Assembly (NCBI GenBank): GCA_035649575.1
Contig: DASRJH010000236.1
Coordinates: 1 to 51,555, forward strand
DNA length: 51,555 nt
Origin: DASVAL01 sp035649575
Lineage (GTDB): Bacteria; Planctomycetota; UBA1135; UBA2386
Reading direction: 5' to 3'
Each line of letters opens with the position of its first letter. The first letter of the stretch is position 1. A program made the translations under genes and the position numbers. This document shows positions 23,348 through 33,225 of the stretch, one piece after another. The notes under the pieces are model-generated. The model saw only the letters and a list, made by a program, of their open reading frames with translations. It had not been told where the DNA came from and made no database searches.

Positions 23348-26300
23348 TCAGCGCCAGGCGCCGAGCCGCAACTGTCCCGACGAGACGCGCCAGACCCTGC
23401 CCTGGCCGTGCGCTCGCGGGCACGCGACGAACAGTTCGGGCCAGCCATCGCCATCGTCGTCGGGCAGGGTGGCCAGGGCACCGCCGAACGACCCGGGACC
23501 AGGGCCGAGCAAGCTCGAGACCCGCTGGCCGGCAATGGACATGAACGCGACGACGCCCGTGGCGAGCGCCCCGCCCTGGGGCGCTCCGATCGCCAGCAGC
23601 CAGCGACCGTCGCGGCGGAACGGTGTCACGGACGTGCCGAAAGCCGTCCCGGGGCGATCGCCCGACATCACCGCGAGCTGAGCCCCCGTGCTGCCCGAGT
23701 AGAGAAACACCTGGTCGACGCCGGCATCCTGCCCGCGACGCACCGCGGCAACGACGACGTCGGCACGGCCGTCGCCGTCGCAGTCGCCGACGCCACGCAC
23801 GAACGAGCCGAACCCGCTGGTCGCCGCGGCGTCGCTCCAGGACTGCAGCACTTCCCCCGTGCGCCCCGAGTAGAGGCGTACGAGGCCTGGCGCCATGCCG
23901 AAGTTGCCGCCGACGAGCAGGTCGGGAATCGCATCGCCGTCGGCGTCGCCCGCGTTGGCGATGCAGGCGCCGAACCAGACGCCCGCGACGTCGTTGCGCA
24001 GCGTGTGCAGCGGCCGGCGCGTGCGCCCCGAGAAGATCTGCACGCTGCCCTGCGCGGCGCTGTTGCGGAGGAAGGGCGCAGTCGCGACCGCGAACTCCGG
24101 ACAGCCGTCGCCATCGCAGTCGCCGAGATCCGCGACGCTGACGCCGAAGCCCGGTTCCTCGCCTTCGAGCCGGTCCAACATCACCCGCGTCCTGCTGGAC
24201 CACAATTCGGCATGCCCATGGCGCGCGCCCTTGCTGCCGGAAGGCGCGCCGACGAGCCAATCGCGACATCCATCGCCATCGACGTCGTCGACGACGGCGA
24301 GCGCGTGCGCGAACATGTGCTGGTCCGATTCTCCGATCACCGTGTCGAGCAGCGCGGCCGTTCGCCCGTCGTACAGCAGCAACCGCCCGTGCGCTTCGCC
24401 GGGAGCAGGCGACGTGCAGGCGGCCAATACGTCGTCGAACCCGTCGCCGGACAGGTCGCCGACGCGAACGATGCTGCTGCCGAGCAGGACGGGCTCGGGC
24501 CACTCCTCGGGAACCTCGGCCTGCTTCATCACCACCTGGCTCCACGAGCCAGGCTGCCATCGGCTGACGTTGTTGCGCAGCAGCGCGACGCAGTTCGGGT
24601 AGACCATCTGTGCCAACTCGGGCACGAGCCGCATCAGCATGTGCGCCGGCATCGCGGGCAGCGAACCGCCATACGGCAGTCTGGCCAGCGCGATCGGAAG
24701 CGTGACGAACAGGTGCGCCGAGACCTCGTCGAGCCGCGGCGCATGCTGGGCGGCCGCCGCCTCGAGGCGGACCAGGTGCACGAACCGCAGCATCGCTTCG
24801 AAGTTGCTCGCGATGCGCGGCGGGGCGAAGGCCTGGATCGGCATCTCGCCGCCGAGGAAGGCGCGGCCCGTGTGCTCCATGCCCGTAGCCGCGAGGCCTT
24901 CGCGATACAGGCCTTCGAGCCCACCGATCCGCAGGATCTCGAGCAGGTCGGACATCGTGCCGCGCGAACGGTTGCGGCCGTGTTCCTGGTCGAGCACGGC
25001 GAGCACCTGTCGCGCATAGGCCGGCAGATCGCGACGCTGCAGCGCCACGCGGGCCCGGTCCAGCCGGAAACGCGCCGCCTCGGGCCAGCGGACCAGCAGT
25101 TCGTCGAGACGGTGCCCCGCTTCGGCGAGGTCACCGCGTCGCATCGCGAGTTGCGCGAGGCGATGCAGCGCAGTCGGGTCGCGGGGATCCGCTGCCGCGA
25201 GGTCCGCGTATTCGGCCGCGAGCTCGGCATCGCCACCGACCGCCGCGCGCAGGTCCAGCGCGAGGCGCCGCGGCGGCGCCACGTCCTTGGGCAACCGATC
25301 GAGCCACTGGCGCGCCACGGTGAGGTCGCCGAGCTGCAGCGCCGTGTCGGCGAGCTCGAGCGCGAGGGTCGCCGATGCGGTGAAGTGGCGCTGCGCCTGC
25401 AAGAGACGCACGTGGGCGGCCTCGGGCATGCCGTCGGCGAGCAGCAGGCGGCCGAGACCTGCGTCGACGAGCGTCTGGTCGCCGACGTCGGGCCGCATGG
25501 TTCCCCACGCCTGCTCGCACAGACGGAAGTCGCCGAACAGGAACGCGAGCAGGCCGAGGCTCATGCGGTCAGCGTCGTTCGTTCCCGCGATGCGAGCGAC
25601 CAGCAGCTCGCGCTCGCGCGCGGAACCGTTCTCGCCGCGATCGCCACGCGCCAACACCCTCGACGATTGCACGGTGAGCGGACCGAGGCTGGCCGTGATC
25701 GCGGCGAACTCGGCGCCCCCTAGCGCGCTGTCCACGGAATCGGTCTGCGACACCGTGAGCTGTTGCAGCCAGATCGCCAGGCGCACGACGTCTCGTTCGG
25801 CCCGCGCGGCGTTTTCCTCGGCATGCAACGCCAGAGCGCGGTCGTACTCGGCCTGGACTTCGCGCAGCGGCGGGATCCGTTCGGACGTGCTGTCGAGTGG
25901 CGATTGTCCGGCACCACCCCACACCGCGTGGTGCCAGTCGAGGCGCCGCGATTCGATGGATATCAATCGCTGCCGCGCGGAGCGCACGTGTTCGAGCGCC
26001 AGTTCCCGGTTGTGGCTCGCGGCCTGCACGCTGTGCAGGACCGGGAACACCGCGGCCGCGACGACGACCGCGCCGATGCACCCGGCCAGCAGCGGCTTGC
26101 GATTGCGACGCAGGAACTTGCCGGCGCGGCGCAAGGCGCCGACGGGACGCGCCGTGATCGGCAGCAGTTCCAGCAGACGCTGCAGGTCGTCGGCGAGCGC
26201 GCCCGCGTCGCCGTAGCGGCGCAGTGGATCGACCTCCATGGCATGCGCGACGATCGTCTCGAGATCGCGTGGCGCGCCGGGAGCCAGGTGGCGCAGCGGC

Positions 26301-27235
26301 GGGAAGCTGCCCGATTCGATGCGATACAGGAGCTCCGTCGTCGTGCGGCCCGCGAACGGAGTCACGAGCGTCAGGCACTCGTAGAGCGTGACGGCCAGGC
26401 TGTAGACGTCGGTTGCCGGGCCGACCGTGGTCTCGCCGCGCAGCTGTTCCGGCGACGAGTAGACGGGCGTGCCCGCGAAGTTGCCCGCGTGCGAGATCTC
26501 GAGGCTGTGCAGACGCACGAGGCCGAAGTCGACGAGGACCGGTTCGCCGTTGCGCCGCAGCAGCACGTTCGAGGGCTTGACGTCGCGGTGCACGAAACCC
26601 GCCGCGTGCACGGTGGCCAATGCGCGCGCGACCTTCAGCACGAGACGCACGAAGAACTGCGTCAGGTTCCGCGCGCCGAGCTGGGCCGCGGGAATCCCGA
26701 GCACTTCGGAGACCTCGGCGAGACCCGCCGGCGTGCCGGTGCGGCTGCGGTGCGCGCGCAGCGCCTCGAGCAGGCTCTGCAGGCTCGGTCCATCGACGAA
26801 CTCCATCTCGAACGCGAGCAGCTCCCCGTCGTCGACGATGCGGTGGATGTCGACGATGTGCTCGTGTTTGACGCGCGCGAGTGCCCGCGCCTCCTCGAGG
26901 AACCGCTGCCGGCTCGCGGCCGAGAGGCCGAACGAATGCGGCAGCACCTTGAGCGCAACCTCGCGGTCGAGGGCTTCCTGCCGCGCGAGATACACGGTTC
27001 CCATGCCGCCGCGCCCGAGCTCGCGCACGATCTCGTAACCGCCGAGCGACGGACGCGACCCGACGCGCCTGCCGGCCACGCTGCCGGCCAGCGTCACCGC
27101 CTCCTGGATGCGGTGCGCGGCGAGCGGATGCTCGGCGGCAATGGCGGCCAGGTCCGGCTCCCCCCCGTTCAACAACTGCGCGAGCAGCTCGTCGACCAGG
27201 TCAGCAAAGTGCGGGTCTTCCTCGGAACTCGTCAT
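23348..27235 (-). CDS. Receptor-type Ser/Thr kinase with TPR-like and FG-GAP regions
   Basis: 1295 residues. The kinase domain (about 67-365) has RELGRGGMGTVYLA, VALK, HRDVKPSN and DFGLVR, all intact. A single membrane helix (KPLLAGCIGAVVVAAAVFPVL) follows at about 390. Residues about 430-850 are helical TPR-like sequence. The last 350 residues hold FG-GAP/integrin-alpha-type repeats with Ca-binding DxDGDG loops (VGDLSGDGFDD, DDVDGDGCRD, DCDGDGCPE, DADGDAIPD, DCDGDGRAD, DDDGDGWPE). It is probably an inner-membrane sensor with an extracytoplasmic propeller. Its ATG overlaps the sigma factor stop by 4 nt. Confidence 0.88.
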   Translation of the reverse strand: MTSSEEDPHFADLVDELLAQLLNGGEPDLAAIAAEHPLAAHRIQEAVTLAGSVAGRRVGSRPSLGGYEIVRELGRGGMGTVYLARQEALDREVALKVLPHSFGLSAASRQRFLEEARALARVKHEHIVDIHRIVDDGELLAFEMEFVDGPSLQSLLEALRAHRSRTGTPAGLAEVSEVLGIPAAQLGARNLTQFFVRLVLKVARALATVHAAGFVHRDVKPSNVLLRRNGEPVLVDFGLVRLHSLEISHAGNFAGTPVYSSPEQLRGETTVGPATDVYSLAVTLYECLTLVTPFAGRTTTELLYRIESGSFPPLRHLAPGAPRDLETIVAHAMEVDPLRRYGDAGALADDLQRLLELLPITARPVGALRRAGKFLRRNRKPLLAGCIGAVVVAAAVFPVLHSVQAASHNRELALEHVRSARQRLISIESRRLDWHHAVWGGAGQSPLDSTSERIPPLREVQAEYDRALALHAEENAARAERDVVRLAIWLQQLTVSQTDSVDSALGGAEFAAITASLGPLTVQSSRVLARGDRGENGSARERELLVARIAGTNDADRMSLGLLAFLFGDFRLCEQAWGTMRPDVGDQTLVDAGLGRLLLADGMPEAAHVRLLQAQRHFTASATLALELADTALQLGDLTVARQWLDRLPKDVAPPRRLALDLRAAVGGDAELAAEYADLAAADPRDPTALHRLAQLAMRRGDLAEAGHRLDELLVRWPEAARFRLDRARVALQRRDLPAYARQVLAVLDQEHGRNRSRGTMSDLLEILRIGGLEGLYREGLAATGMEHTGRAFLGGEMPIQAFAPPRIASNFEAMLRFVHLVRLEAAAAQHAPRLDEVSAHLFVTLPIALARLPYGGSLPAMPAHMLMRLVPELAQMVYPNCVALLRNNVSRWQPGSWSQVVMKQAEVPEEWPEPVLLGSSIVRVGDLSGDGFDDVLAACTSPAPGEAHGRLLLYDGRTAALLDTVIGESDQHMFAHALAVVDDVDGDGCRDWLVGAPSGSKGARHGHAELWSSRTRVMLDRLEGEEPGFGVSVADLGDCDGDGCPEFAVATAPFLRNSAAQGSVQIFSGRTRRPLHTLRNDVAGVWFGACIANAGDADGDAIPDLLVGGNFGMAPGLVRLYSGRTGEVLQSWSDAAATSGFGSFVRGVGDCDGDGRADVVVAAVRRGQDAGVDQVFLYSGSTGAQLAVMSGDRPGTAFGTSVTPFRRDGRWLLAIGAPQGGALATGVVAFMSIAGQRVSSLLGPGPGSFGGALATLPDDDGDGWPELFVACPRAHGQGRVWRVSSGQLRLGAWR

Positions 27236-27858
27236 TTCGTCTCCGTCGAGGCGCCAGGGCTCTCGCCGAGCAGCTCCTTGAGCTGGGCGCGATAGGCCTG
27301 CATGCCGCGCACGAGCCGGTGTTTGGCGGTCGAAAGCGGAATGCCGAGACGCGTCGCGGTCTCTTCCATGCCGAGCTCTTCGAACAGGCGCAACCGCACG
27401 ACGTCGCGAAGCGTCTGTTCGAGGCTCGACAGCGCGCGCTCGAACACGCGCGCGCGCTCGAGATGCGAGGCCGTCCAGCTCGGCGTGGTCGATCGCGGCG
27501 GCAGCATGCCTCCGACGGTGTCGGTCCCGCCGATCTCCGAGAACCTGGCCGTGCGCGAGCTACCGCCGCGTTTCTTGCGCCGGAGGCCGCGCAGCATGTC
27601 CTGGATGCGGTTCTGCGCGATGCCGAGCAGCCACGCGCGGTAGCGCGTCAGGTTGACCCACTGGTGCTGGTGCCGATCGCGCCACGCCATCCAGAGCGTC
27701 TCCTGCCAGACGTCCTCGACCGAGAGCTGGATGCGCGCCTCCGAGCCGAGCCAGCTCGACAGGACCACGAACACCGTCGCGACATCGAGGCTGTCGACGA
27801 GCTCGCCCCAACGCGTGGGGTCGAGATGCGGCGGCCGGGGATCGGACGGCGAGGGCAT
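27232..27858 (-). CDS. ECF-type RNA polymerase sigma factor
   Basis: 208 residues. Region 2 is WQETLWMAWRDR with RYRAWLLGIAQNRIQDMLR. Region 4 is ALSSLEQTLRDVVRLRLFEELGMEETATRLGIPLSTAKHRL. The ATGA overlap with the kinase gene downstream implies coupled expression and a common pathway, with the kinase presumably controlling or responding to this sigma factor. ATG 27858 is the only in-frame start that includes region 2. The 248-bp gap to 28106 shows nothing else. Confidence 0.85.
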   Translation of the reverse strand: MPSPSDPRPPHLDPTRWGELVDSLDVATVFVVLSSWLGSEARIQLSVEDVWQETLWMAWRDRHQHQWVNLTRYRAWLLGIAQNRIQDMLRGLRRKKRGGSSRTARFSEIGGTDTVGGMLPPRSTTPSWTASHLERARVFERALSSLEQTLRDVVRLRLFEELGMEETATRLGIPLSTAKHRLVRGMQAYRAQLKELLGESPGASTETK

Positions 27859-28106
27859 GCGCAGGGGTCAGAGTATCGCACTTCGCAAGCAGAAGGACCG
27901 CCACAACGAAGGCATCCCGCGGCCGCGGCCATGCTCGCGCAGGGCCGCTCCGGAGGCCCCGATGGTACGCGGGCGACAGCGGTTGGTTACTCGTGGTTGC
28001 CTGCCGAAGTTGCTGCGACGGCGACAACCTGCTGTGCTCTCCACCCCCCGACGCGCCTACGATCGCGCTACCCGCCCGGCCCGCCCAGGGCCACCTCACC
28101 CTCCCC

Positions 28107-28904
28107 ATGAGCCAATACGACTTCCGGTTCGAACGCGGCAGCGATGGCGTCGCGGTCCTGACCCTCGACCGCCCCGAGACGCTGAACTCGCTGACCTTCG
28201 CGATCTATGGCCAGCTGGAGCGTCTCTTCCGCGAGCTCGACGACGACGAGTCGGTGAAGGCCGTCGTGCTGACGGGTCACGGGCGCGGCTTCTGCAGCGG
28301 CGGCAGCGTCGAGGAGATCATCGGTCCGCTGATCGAGAGCGAGCTCGACGCGACGCTCGCCTTCACGCGCATGACCGGCGCCGTCGTGCGGAACATGTTG
28401 CGGCTCGGCAAGCCGATCATCGCTGCCGTGAACGGCATCGCCGCCGGCGCTGGCGCCGTGCTCGCGCTGGCCAGCGACATGCGGGTGTTCTCGCAGAACG
28501 CCAAGATCGCGCTGCTCTTCACGAAGGTGGGGCTCACGGGCGCCGACATGGGTGCGGCGTGGCTGCTGCCCAAGATCATCGGCACGGGCCGCGCGCTCGA
28601 ACTGCTGATGCTCGGCGACCGCGTGTCCGCCGACGAGTGTCTTCGCATCGGCCTCGCGAATCGCGTCGTGGCCGAGGATCAGGTGCTCGCCGAATCGCTC
28701 GTGATCGCGCGCCGGCTCGCCGCGGGCCCGGGCCTGGCCCTGGCCATGACCAAGAAGCTGGTCTGGAACGAGTGGACGATGGACCTCGAGGCCGCGATCG
28801 AACAGGAGGCGCAGGCACAGGCGCTGCTGCTGCGCGGGCACGACCACCGCGAGTTCTACAACGCGTGGATGGAGAAGCGCGAACCGCGCTTTCTGGGCCG
28901 ATGA
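28107..28904 (+). CDS. Enoyl-CoA hydratase/isomerase (crotonase) family protein
   Basis: 265 residues from ATG 28107. Crotonase motifs are present: LDRPETLNSL, the oxyanion-hole GRGFCSGG, NGIAAGAGAVLALASD and VGLTGADMGAAWLLPKIIG. The last is typical of one hydratase subgroup in which an Asp occupies the usual acid region. Probably acts in beta-oxidation or aromatic-acid breakdown. It is translationally coupled (ATGA) to the acyl-CoA dehydrogenase downstream, which would supply its enoyl-CoA substrate. Confidence 0.88.
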   Translation: MSQYDFRFERGSDGVAVLTLDRPETLNSLTFAIYGQLERLFRELDDDESVKAVVLTGHGRGFCSGGSVEEIIGPLIESELDATLAFTRMTGAVVRNMLRLGKPIIAAVNGIAAGAGAVLALASDMRVFSQNAKIALLFTKVGLTGADMGAAWLLPKIIGTGRALELLMLGDRVSADECLRIGLANRVVAEDQVLAESLVIARRLAAGPGLALAMTKKLVWNEWTMDLEAAIEQEAQAQALLLRGHDHREFYNAWMEKREPRFLGR

Positions 28905-30091
28905 ATCCAGCTCGGCCGATGAACGCATCGCTCTGGCTCCCCGACGGCGATCTCGACGCCTCGCACCGCGAGTTCGCGCAGTCGATCCGCGCGTTCGCCG
29001 AACAGAAGCTGCTGCCGCACGCGCGCGCGATCGACGAAGCGCGCCAGTTCCGCCGCGGCATGGTCGCAGACCTGGCCGCCGCGGGCATCCTCGGTGGTCC
29101 GCTGCCGCGCGAGCACGGCGGCAGCGCGTGGACACCGCTGCAGCTGGCCCTCGCCCACGAGGAGCTCGGCGCGCACTGCGGCAACGCGAGGGGATTCTGT
29201 GCCGTGCAGACCGGTCTCGTCGCACAGTGCCTCGCGAAACACGGCACCAAGACACAGGTCGCGCGCTGGCTGCCCGCGCTGGTCTCCGGCTCCGCGATCG
29301 GCTGCTTCGCGCTCACCGAGCCCGAAGCCGGCAGCGACATCGCGTCGCTGCGCACGACGGCAGTGCGCCAGGGCAACGGCGGCTATCGCGCAACCGGCCA
29401 GAAGTGGTGGATCACGAACGGCGGCGTCGCCGACGTCATGATCCTGTTCGCGACGGTCGATCCTGCCCTGGGCAGGAACGGCATCACGGCGTTCCTCGTC
29501 GACACGAAACGCGCGGGACTCGACCGGCAGCCGATGCCCGGCATCGAGCTCGGCCACCGCGGCAGCGACCACGCCGTGATGACGTTCGATCAGTTCGCGA
29601 TCGCGGGCGACGAGGTGCTCGGCGAGGTCGGCAAGGGTTTCGGCGTCGCGATGAGCGGTCTCGCCGCGGGGCGTCTGTCCGTCGCGGCCGGCGCGGTCGG
29701 CATCCATCGCGCAGCGCTCGCCGCGTCGGTCGCGTTCACGACTGGCCGGCGGCAGTTCGGGCAGACGCTCGCGAGCTTCCAGATGGTGCAGGAGCGGCTC
29801 GCCGACCAGCTGACCACTCTGCACGCGAGCCGCGGGCTCGTGCACCGCTGCGCGCAGCGCCGCGCGACCGGTACGGAGACACACGCCGACGTCGCGATGG
29901 CCAAGCTCTACGCGACCGAAGCCGCGGCGAAGGCCGCCGAAGAGGCCGTCATGCTGCACGGGGCGCGCGGCTACAGCTCGGCGTTCCCCGTCGAACGCCT
30001 GTGGCGCGACATCCAGGCGCTGCGCATCTACGAAGGCACGTCGCTGATCCAGAAGACGATCCTCGCGCGGATGCTGACGACCGCGACCTGA
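28901..30091 (+). CDS. Acyl-CoA dehydrogenase
   Basis: 396 residues. N-terminal helical domain, middle beta domain with CFALTEPEAGSDIASL and KWWITNG, and C-terminal helices with GRRQFGQTLASFQMVQE and the catalytic-glutamate motif RIYEGTSLIQK. FAD-dependent oxidation of an acyl-CoA in the cytoplasm; chain specificity cannot be read. ATG 28901 overlaps the hydratase stop; ATG 28919 is an alternative start. Together the two genes form a minimal beta-oxidation pair. Confidence 0.9.
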   Translation: MNPARPMNASLWLPDGDLDASHREFAQSIRAFAEQKLLPHARAIDEARQFRRGMVADLAAAGILGGPLPREHGGSAWTPLQLALAHEELGAHCGNARGFCAVQTGLVAQCLAKHGTKTQVARWLPALVSGSAIGCFALTEPEAGSDIASLRTTAVRQGNGGYRATGQKWWITNGGVADVMILFATVDPALGRNGITAFLVDTKRAGLDRQPMPGIELGHRGSDHAVMTFDQFAIAGDEVLGEVGKGFGVAMSGLAAGRLSVAAGAVGIHRAALAASVAFTTGRRQFGQTLASFQMVQERLADQLTTLHASRGLVHRCAQRRATGTETHADVAMAKLYATEAAAKAAEEAVMLHGARGYSSAFPVERLWRDIQALRIYEGTSLIQKTILARMLTTAT

Positions 30092-30096
30092 CGCCG

Positions 30097-30840
30097 TCAG
30101 CGGTTCTCGGGCCGGTGGTTGCTGAACGCGATGATCACGACCGCCCGGTCTTCCCAGTTGCCCGCCTCCCGGTCGCCGGCGCGCTCGCGTGCCGGGAGCT
30201 GCGACGCGAGCTCGACCGTGACCAGATGAGGGCGCACGCGTGGATTCGCGAGCACGAGCTGGCGCAGGGCCATGACCCGCTTCGTACACAGGTCGCTCGC
30301 CGTGAGCGCTCTTCCAGTGGCGTCCTGGCCGATCAGCACGTCGGGCATCTCGATGCGGATGCGGATGGACGAAGTGAACGTCAGCGACCCATCGACGGCC
30401 CGGTCGAGCCAGCCCTGCACGTCGCGTTTGATCGGCGCCGCCTCCCCGACCGCGAAGAAGTCGGACAATGGCGCGGTCAAGGAGACCGAGTCGTCGGTCT
30501 GCACGATCTCGAGCGACCGCCCCGCGATCTCCTCGTACTCGGGCAGCAACTGCTTCAAGAACTCGCGCATCTCTCCGTCCTGCGCGGTCAACAGCGGCAC
30601 CGAAGCATCGAGGTCACCGGCGCCCGTCTGCCGCGCGAAGATGCCCTGTTGCTGCGTCTTGCCCTCGCCGGCGATGTGGAACGCGAACTCGATCGACTCC
30701 TTGAGATCCCTGAGCTTGTCGAGGTTCTGGACGCCCATCGCGTAGAGCACGACGAACACCGCGAACAAGAGCGTCATCATGTCCGCGAACGAGACGATCC
30801 ACCGTTCGTGGTTGGTGCGCTCCTCGGCTCTGCGCTTCAT
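30097..30840 (-). CDS. motB: MotB-like stator protein
   Basis: 247 residues from ATG 30840. One N-terminal helix contains the ion-channel aspartate Asp20 in SFADMMTLLFAVFVVLYAM. A periplasmic part follows whose last 80 residues (ASDLCTKRVMALRQLVL to EDRAVVIIAF) resemble a degenerate OmpA-like peptidoglycan-binding domain. It is 13 nt downstream of motA. No other flagellar genes are in the window, so these could serve a flagellum encoded elsewhere or another proton-driven machine. The frame extension to 30954 is not used. Confidence 0.8.
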   Translation of the reverse strand: MKRRAEERTNHERWIVSFADMMTLLFAVFVVLYAMGVQNLDKLRDLKESIEFAFHIAGEGKTQQQGIFARQTGAGDLDASVPLLTAQDGEMREFLKQLLPEYEEIAGRSLEIVQTDDSVSLTAPLSDFFAVGEAAPIKRDVQGWLDRAVDGSLTFTSSIRIRIEMPDVLIGQDATGRALTASDLCTKRVMALRQLVLANPRVRPHLVTVELASQLPARERAGDREAGNWEDRAVVIIAFSNHRPENR

Positions 30841-30853
30841 GGCCACGGCACGC

Positions 30854-31627
30854 TCAGGTCTGTGGCTGTGCGTTGGCGCCGTGGCTGCCGAGGTAGGCCT
30901 TGAGCCTGCTGCGCAGCGCACCCGGCGCGATCCCCGATTGGATGCCGACGACACCCTCGAGGATCATGTTCTTGAGCAGCTGGTCGTGTTCGATGTGACG
31001 CCTGAGCTTGAACGACATCGGCAACGCCACGAGGTTCGCGAAGCCGACGCCGTAGACCGTCGCGACGAACGCAGTCGCGATGCCGGGTCCGATCTCACCC
31101 GGCTTGTCGAGCACGCTCATGACGTGCATGAGGCCCAGCACGGCGCCGAGCACGCCGACGGTCGGCGCCAGCGCGCCCCACGTCTCCCAGAACTTCATGC
31201 CGGCCTTGTCGTCCTCTTCCTGGATGTGCATCTCGACCTCGACGGTCTCGCGGATCGTCTCCGCGGAGCTGCCGTCGATCGCGAGCGTCAGGCACTTCAC
31301 GAGAAACGGATCAGCGTGGCCGCTCGTCGTGTAGCTCTCGAGCGCGAGCAGACCTTCGCGGCGAGCGAGGTTCGCGAGCTCGAGGATCTTCTCGGTGATG
31401 CCTTGGAAGTCGTATTTGCGCGGCGCGAAGATGCGCCGGCACGAGGCGAGAGCGAACTGCAGGTCGGACGGCAGCGTCGCCACGATCGTCGCGCCGAACG
31501 ACCCCCCGATGACGATCATGAAGGCGCCGAGCCCGAACAGCGAACCGGAATGGCCGCCGTCGTAGATCATGCCGCCGACGACGCCGACGAAGGCGACCAA
31601 GAGACCGAGGATGCTGAAGATGTCCAT
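30854..31627 (-). CDS. motA: MotA-like stator protein (MotA/TolQ/ExbB family)
   Basis: 257 residues with four predicted helices, including the first at 1-22 and two in the C-terminal half (APTVGVLGAVLGLMHVM, GIATAFVATVYGVGFANLVALP). The cytoplasmic loop has the MotA-type acidic-basic stretch. VIGGSFGATIVA and the conserved G-x-x-x-A-T-A-F-V-A-T-x-Y-G are intact. It forms the stator ring with the MotB-like protein. ATG 31627 is the only plausible start. The 185-bp gap to 31812 shows nothing else. Confidence 0.88.
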   Translation of the reverse strand: MDIFSILGLLVAFVGVVGGMIYDGGHSGSLFGLGAFMIVIGGSFGATIVATLPSDLQFALASCRRIFAPRKYDFQGITEKILELANLARREGLLALESYTTSGHADPFLVKCLTLAIDGSSAETIRETVEVEMHIQEEDDKAGMKFWETWGALAPTVGVLGAVLGLMHVMSVLDKPGEIGPGIATAFVATVYGVGFANLVALPMSFKLRRHIEHDQLLKNMILEGVVGIQSGIAPGALRSRLKAYLGSHGANAQPQT

Positions 31628-31812
31628 TGCCGCGGTCCCTGCCCTCCTCTCGCGCTGCGGATCGGTGATGCGCCACCTCCATCATGGCCGGTTCGGCGCG
31701 TCACTTGAGCCGTGCGGCGCGTTTCGCGGCATGGCGGCTTTCGCGGAGTGGGCCGGGCAGTGTCGCGATTCTCGACAGTCGACCGCGGTGCTGGCGCGCC
31801 CTGGCGGACCGC

Positions 31813-33225
31813 CTACAGCCCGCCGAGTCGCAGCGCGATGCCGTTGCTCGCGGTGATGCCGGCGGGGTTCGCCGCAGGATCGAGGCCGAACCCTTGCAGC
31901 GAGAGCTCGAGGCCGAGCACGGCCGCGACGTACGGGAGCACCACAAGCTGCTGCAAGGTACTGCCCATCGTCGCGCGCGCTTCGAAGTAGTCGAGCGACA
32001 CGAGCAGGCTGCAACCGGGCATGCCGATCGCGCCGAGCGGCAGCGGCAGCGGCACGCCGAGCCAGACCTGGCGCGACCAGCCGAACGCGAGCAGCACGAC
32101 CGAGCCCGCCGGCGTATTGGTCCAGTCGACCGTCAGCGTCGTGCCGAGCCACGGCCGATCCGCGGTCGCAATCGTGAGCGGACCAGCCGCGCCGCCACAG
32201 GCCACGCCGAACGGCGTCGTGGTCGCGCGATAGACCGGCCCGAGCGTCCAGGTGTCGCCCTTGCGCTGCTGCAGCGACGGCTGGCTGTCGTCGCGCCCGC
32301 CGAACACGACGATCTGCTCGGTCACGGGTTCGAACGCCATCATGTGCCAGAACCGCGGCGGCGGCGAGACGGCGATCGCGCGCTGCGTCCAGGCCAGACC
32401 GTCCCACTCCCAGACGCCGATCGGGAGCGCGTAGCCCTGGTTGTCGGCACCACCGTACCAGACGACGCGGTTGCGGGCGCCGTCGTACGCGAGGCGCGCG
32501 CCGTAGCCGGTCGGGCAGGGTCCGCGCGGTGTCCACGCAACGCCGTTCCATTCCCACGTGCCGCGGGAGGGTCCAATGCCGTCTGCCATGACGACCACGC
32601 CGCGGGCAGCGTCGTAGGCCATGCTGTGATTCGTCAGCGGCGACATCGGTGTCGTCGGAACGCGCAGCGTCCAGTTGACGCCGTCCCACTCCCACGTGTC
32701 GGCGAAGTACGTCGAAGTCGCGGCCGTGATGTCAAAGCCGCCGAACATCACCGTGACGCCGCGACCGGCGTCGTAGGCGAGCGCGTGGCCTGAACGCGGC
32801 GGCGGGTTCGTGCTGGGGAAGCGCTGGATCCAGTTGGAGCCGTTCCATTCCCACGTGTCGTTGAGCGACACCATGATTTGCGGCAATGCGAAGTTGAAGG
32901 CCACGCCGCCGAACAGAACGACCGCGTTGCGCGCGGTGTCGGTAGCGAGGCGCGGGCCGTATCGCGCCGGGGGCGCTGCGACCGGGTTGAGCTGCTGCCA
33001 CACGCCGCCGGTCCAACGCCACGTGTCGTTGGGATCCACGGGCAAGTTCGTGCTGCCGCCGAACAACACGAGGCCTCCGCCGACAGGATCGAAGGCCAGT
33101 GCCGACTCGTGGCGCGCGATCGGGAACGGCGCGCCCAGTTGCGGCGACCAGACCAACTGGGCCGAGACGATCGGGGTGAAGCAACTCGCAGCGAGGGCCG
33201 CGAACATCAATCGCGAGGAAAGCAT
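31813..33225 (-). CDS. Secreted kelch-type beta-propeller protein
   Basis: 470 residues from ATG 33225 with a GGAGG site. The signal peptide ends at VSAQ. Kelch units repeat GLVLFGGSTN, AVVLFGG, VTVMFGG, VVVMADG, RVVWYGG and QIVVFGG, with DTWEWDG or DTWEWNG strands between. The C-terminal module is a variant: the GxGCPG box is VACGGAAG, but LGAIGMPGC, Q-x-F-x-LDPAANP and SNGIALRLGG remain. It is a more distant paralog of the pair at 20348-23201. Confidence 0.8.
   Translation of the reverse strand: MLSSRLMFAALAASCFTPIVSAQLVWSPQLGAPFPIARHESALAFDPVGGGLVLFGGSTNLPVDPNDTWRWTGGVWQQLNPVAAPPARYGPRLATDTARNAVVLFGGVAFNFALPQIMVSLNDTWEWNGSNWIQRFPSTNPPPRSGHALAYDAGRGVTVMFGGFDITAATSTYFADTWEWDGVNWTLRVPTTPMSPLTNHSMAYDAARGVVVMADGIGPSRGTWEWNGVAWTPRGPCPTGYGARLAYDGARNRVVWYGGADNQGYALPIGVWEWDGLAWTQRAIAVSPPPRFWHMMAFEPVTEQIVVFGGRDDSQPSLQQRKGDTWTLGPVYRATTTPFGVACGGAAGPLTIATADRPWLGTTLTVDWTNTPAGSVVLLAFGWSRQVWLGVPLPLPLGAIGMPGCSLLVSLDYFEARATMGSTLQQLVVLPYVAAVLGLELSLQGFGLDPAANPAGITASNGIALRLGGL

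Noticed and set aside
23213..25723. 836-codon plus-strand frame opposite the large kinase gene
   Set aside because: It lies opposite a kinase with intact motifs and has Arg/Ala-rich shadow composition; it reflects GC-rich codon bias.
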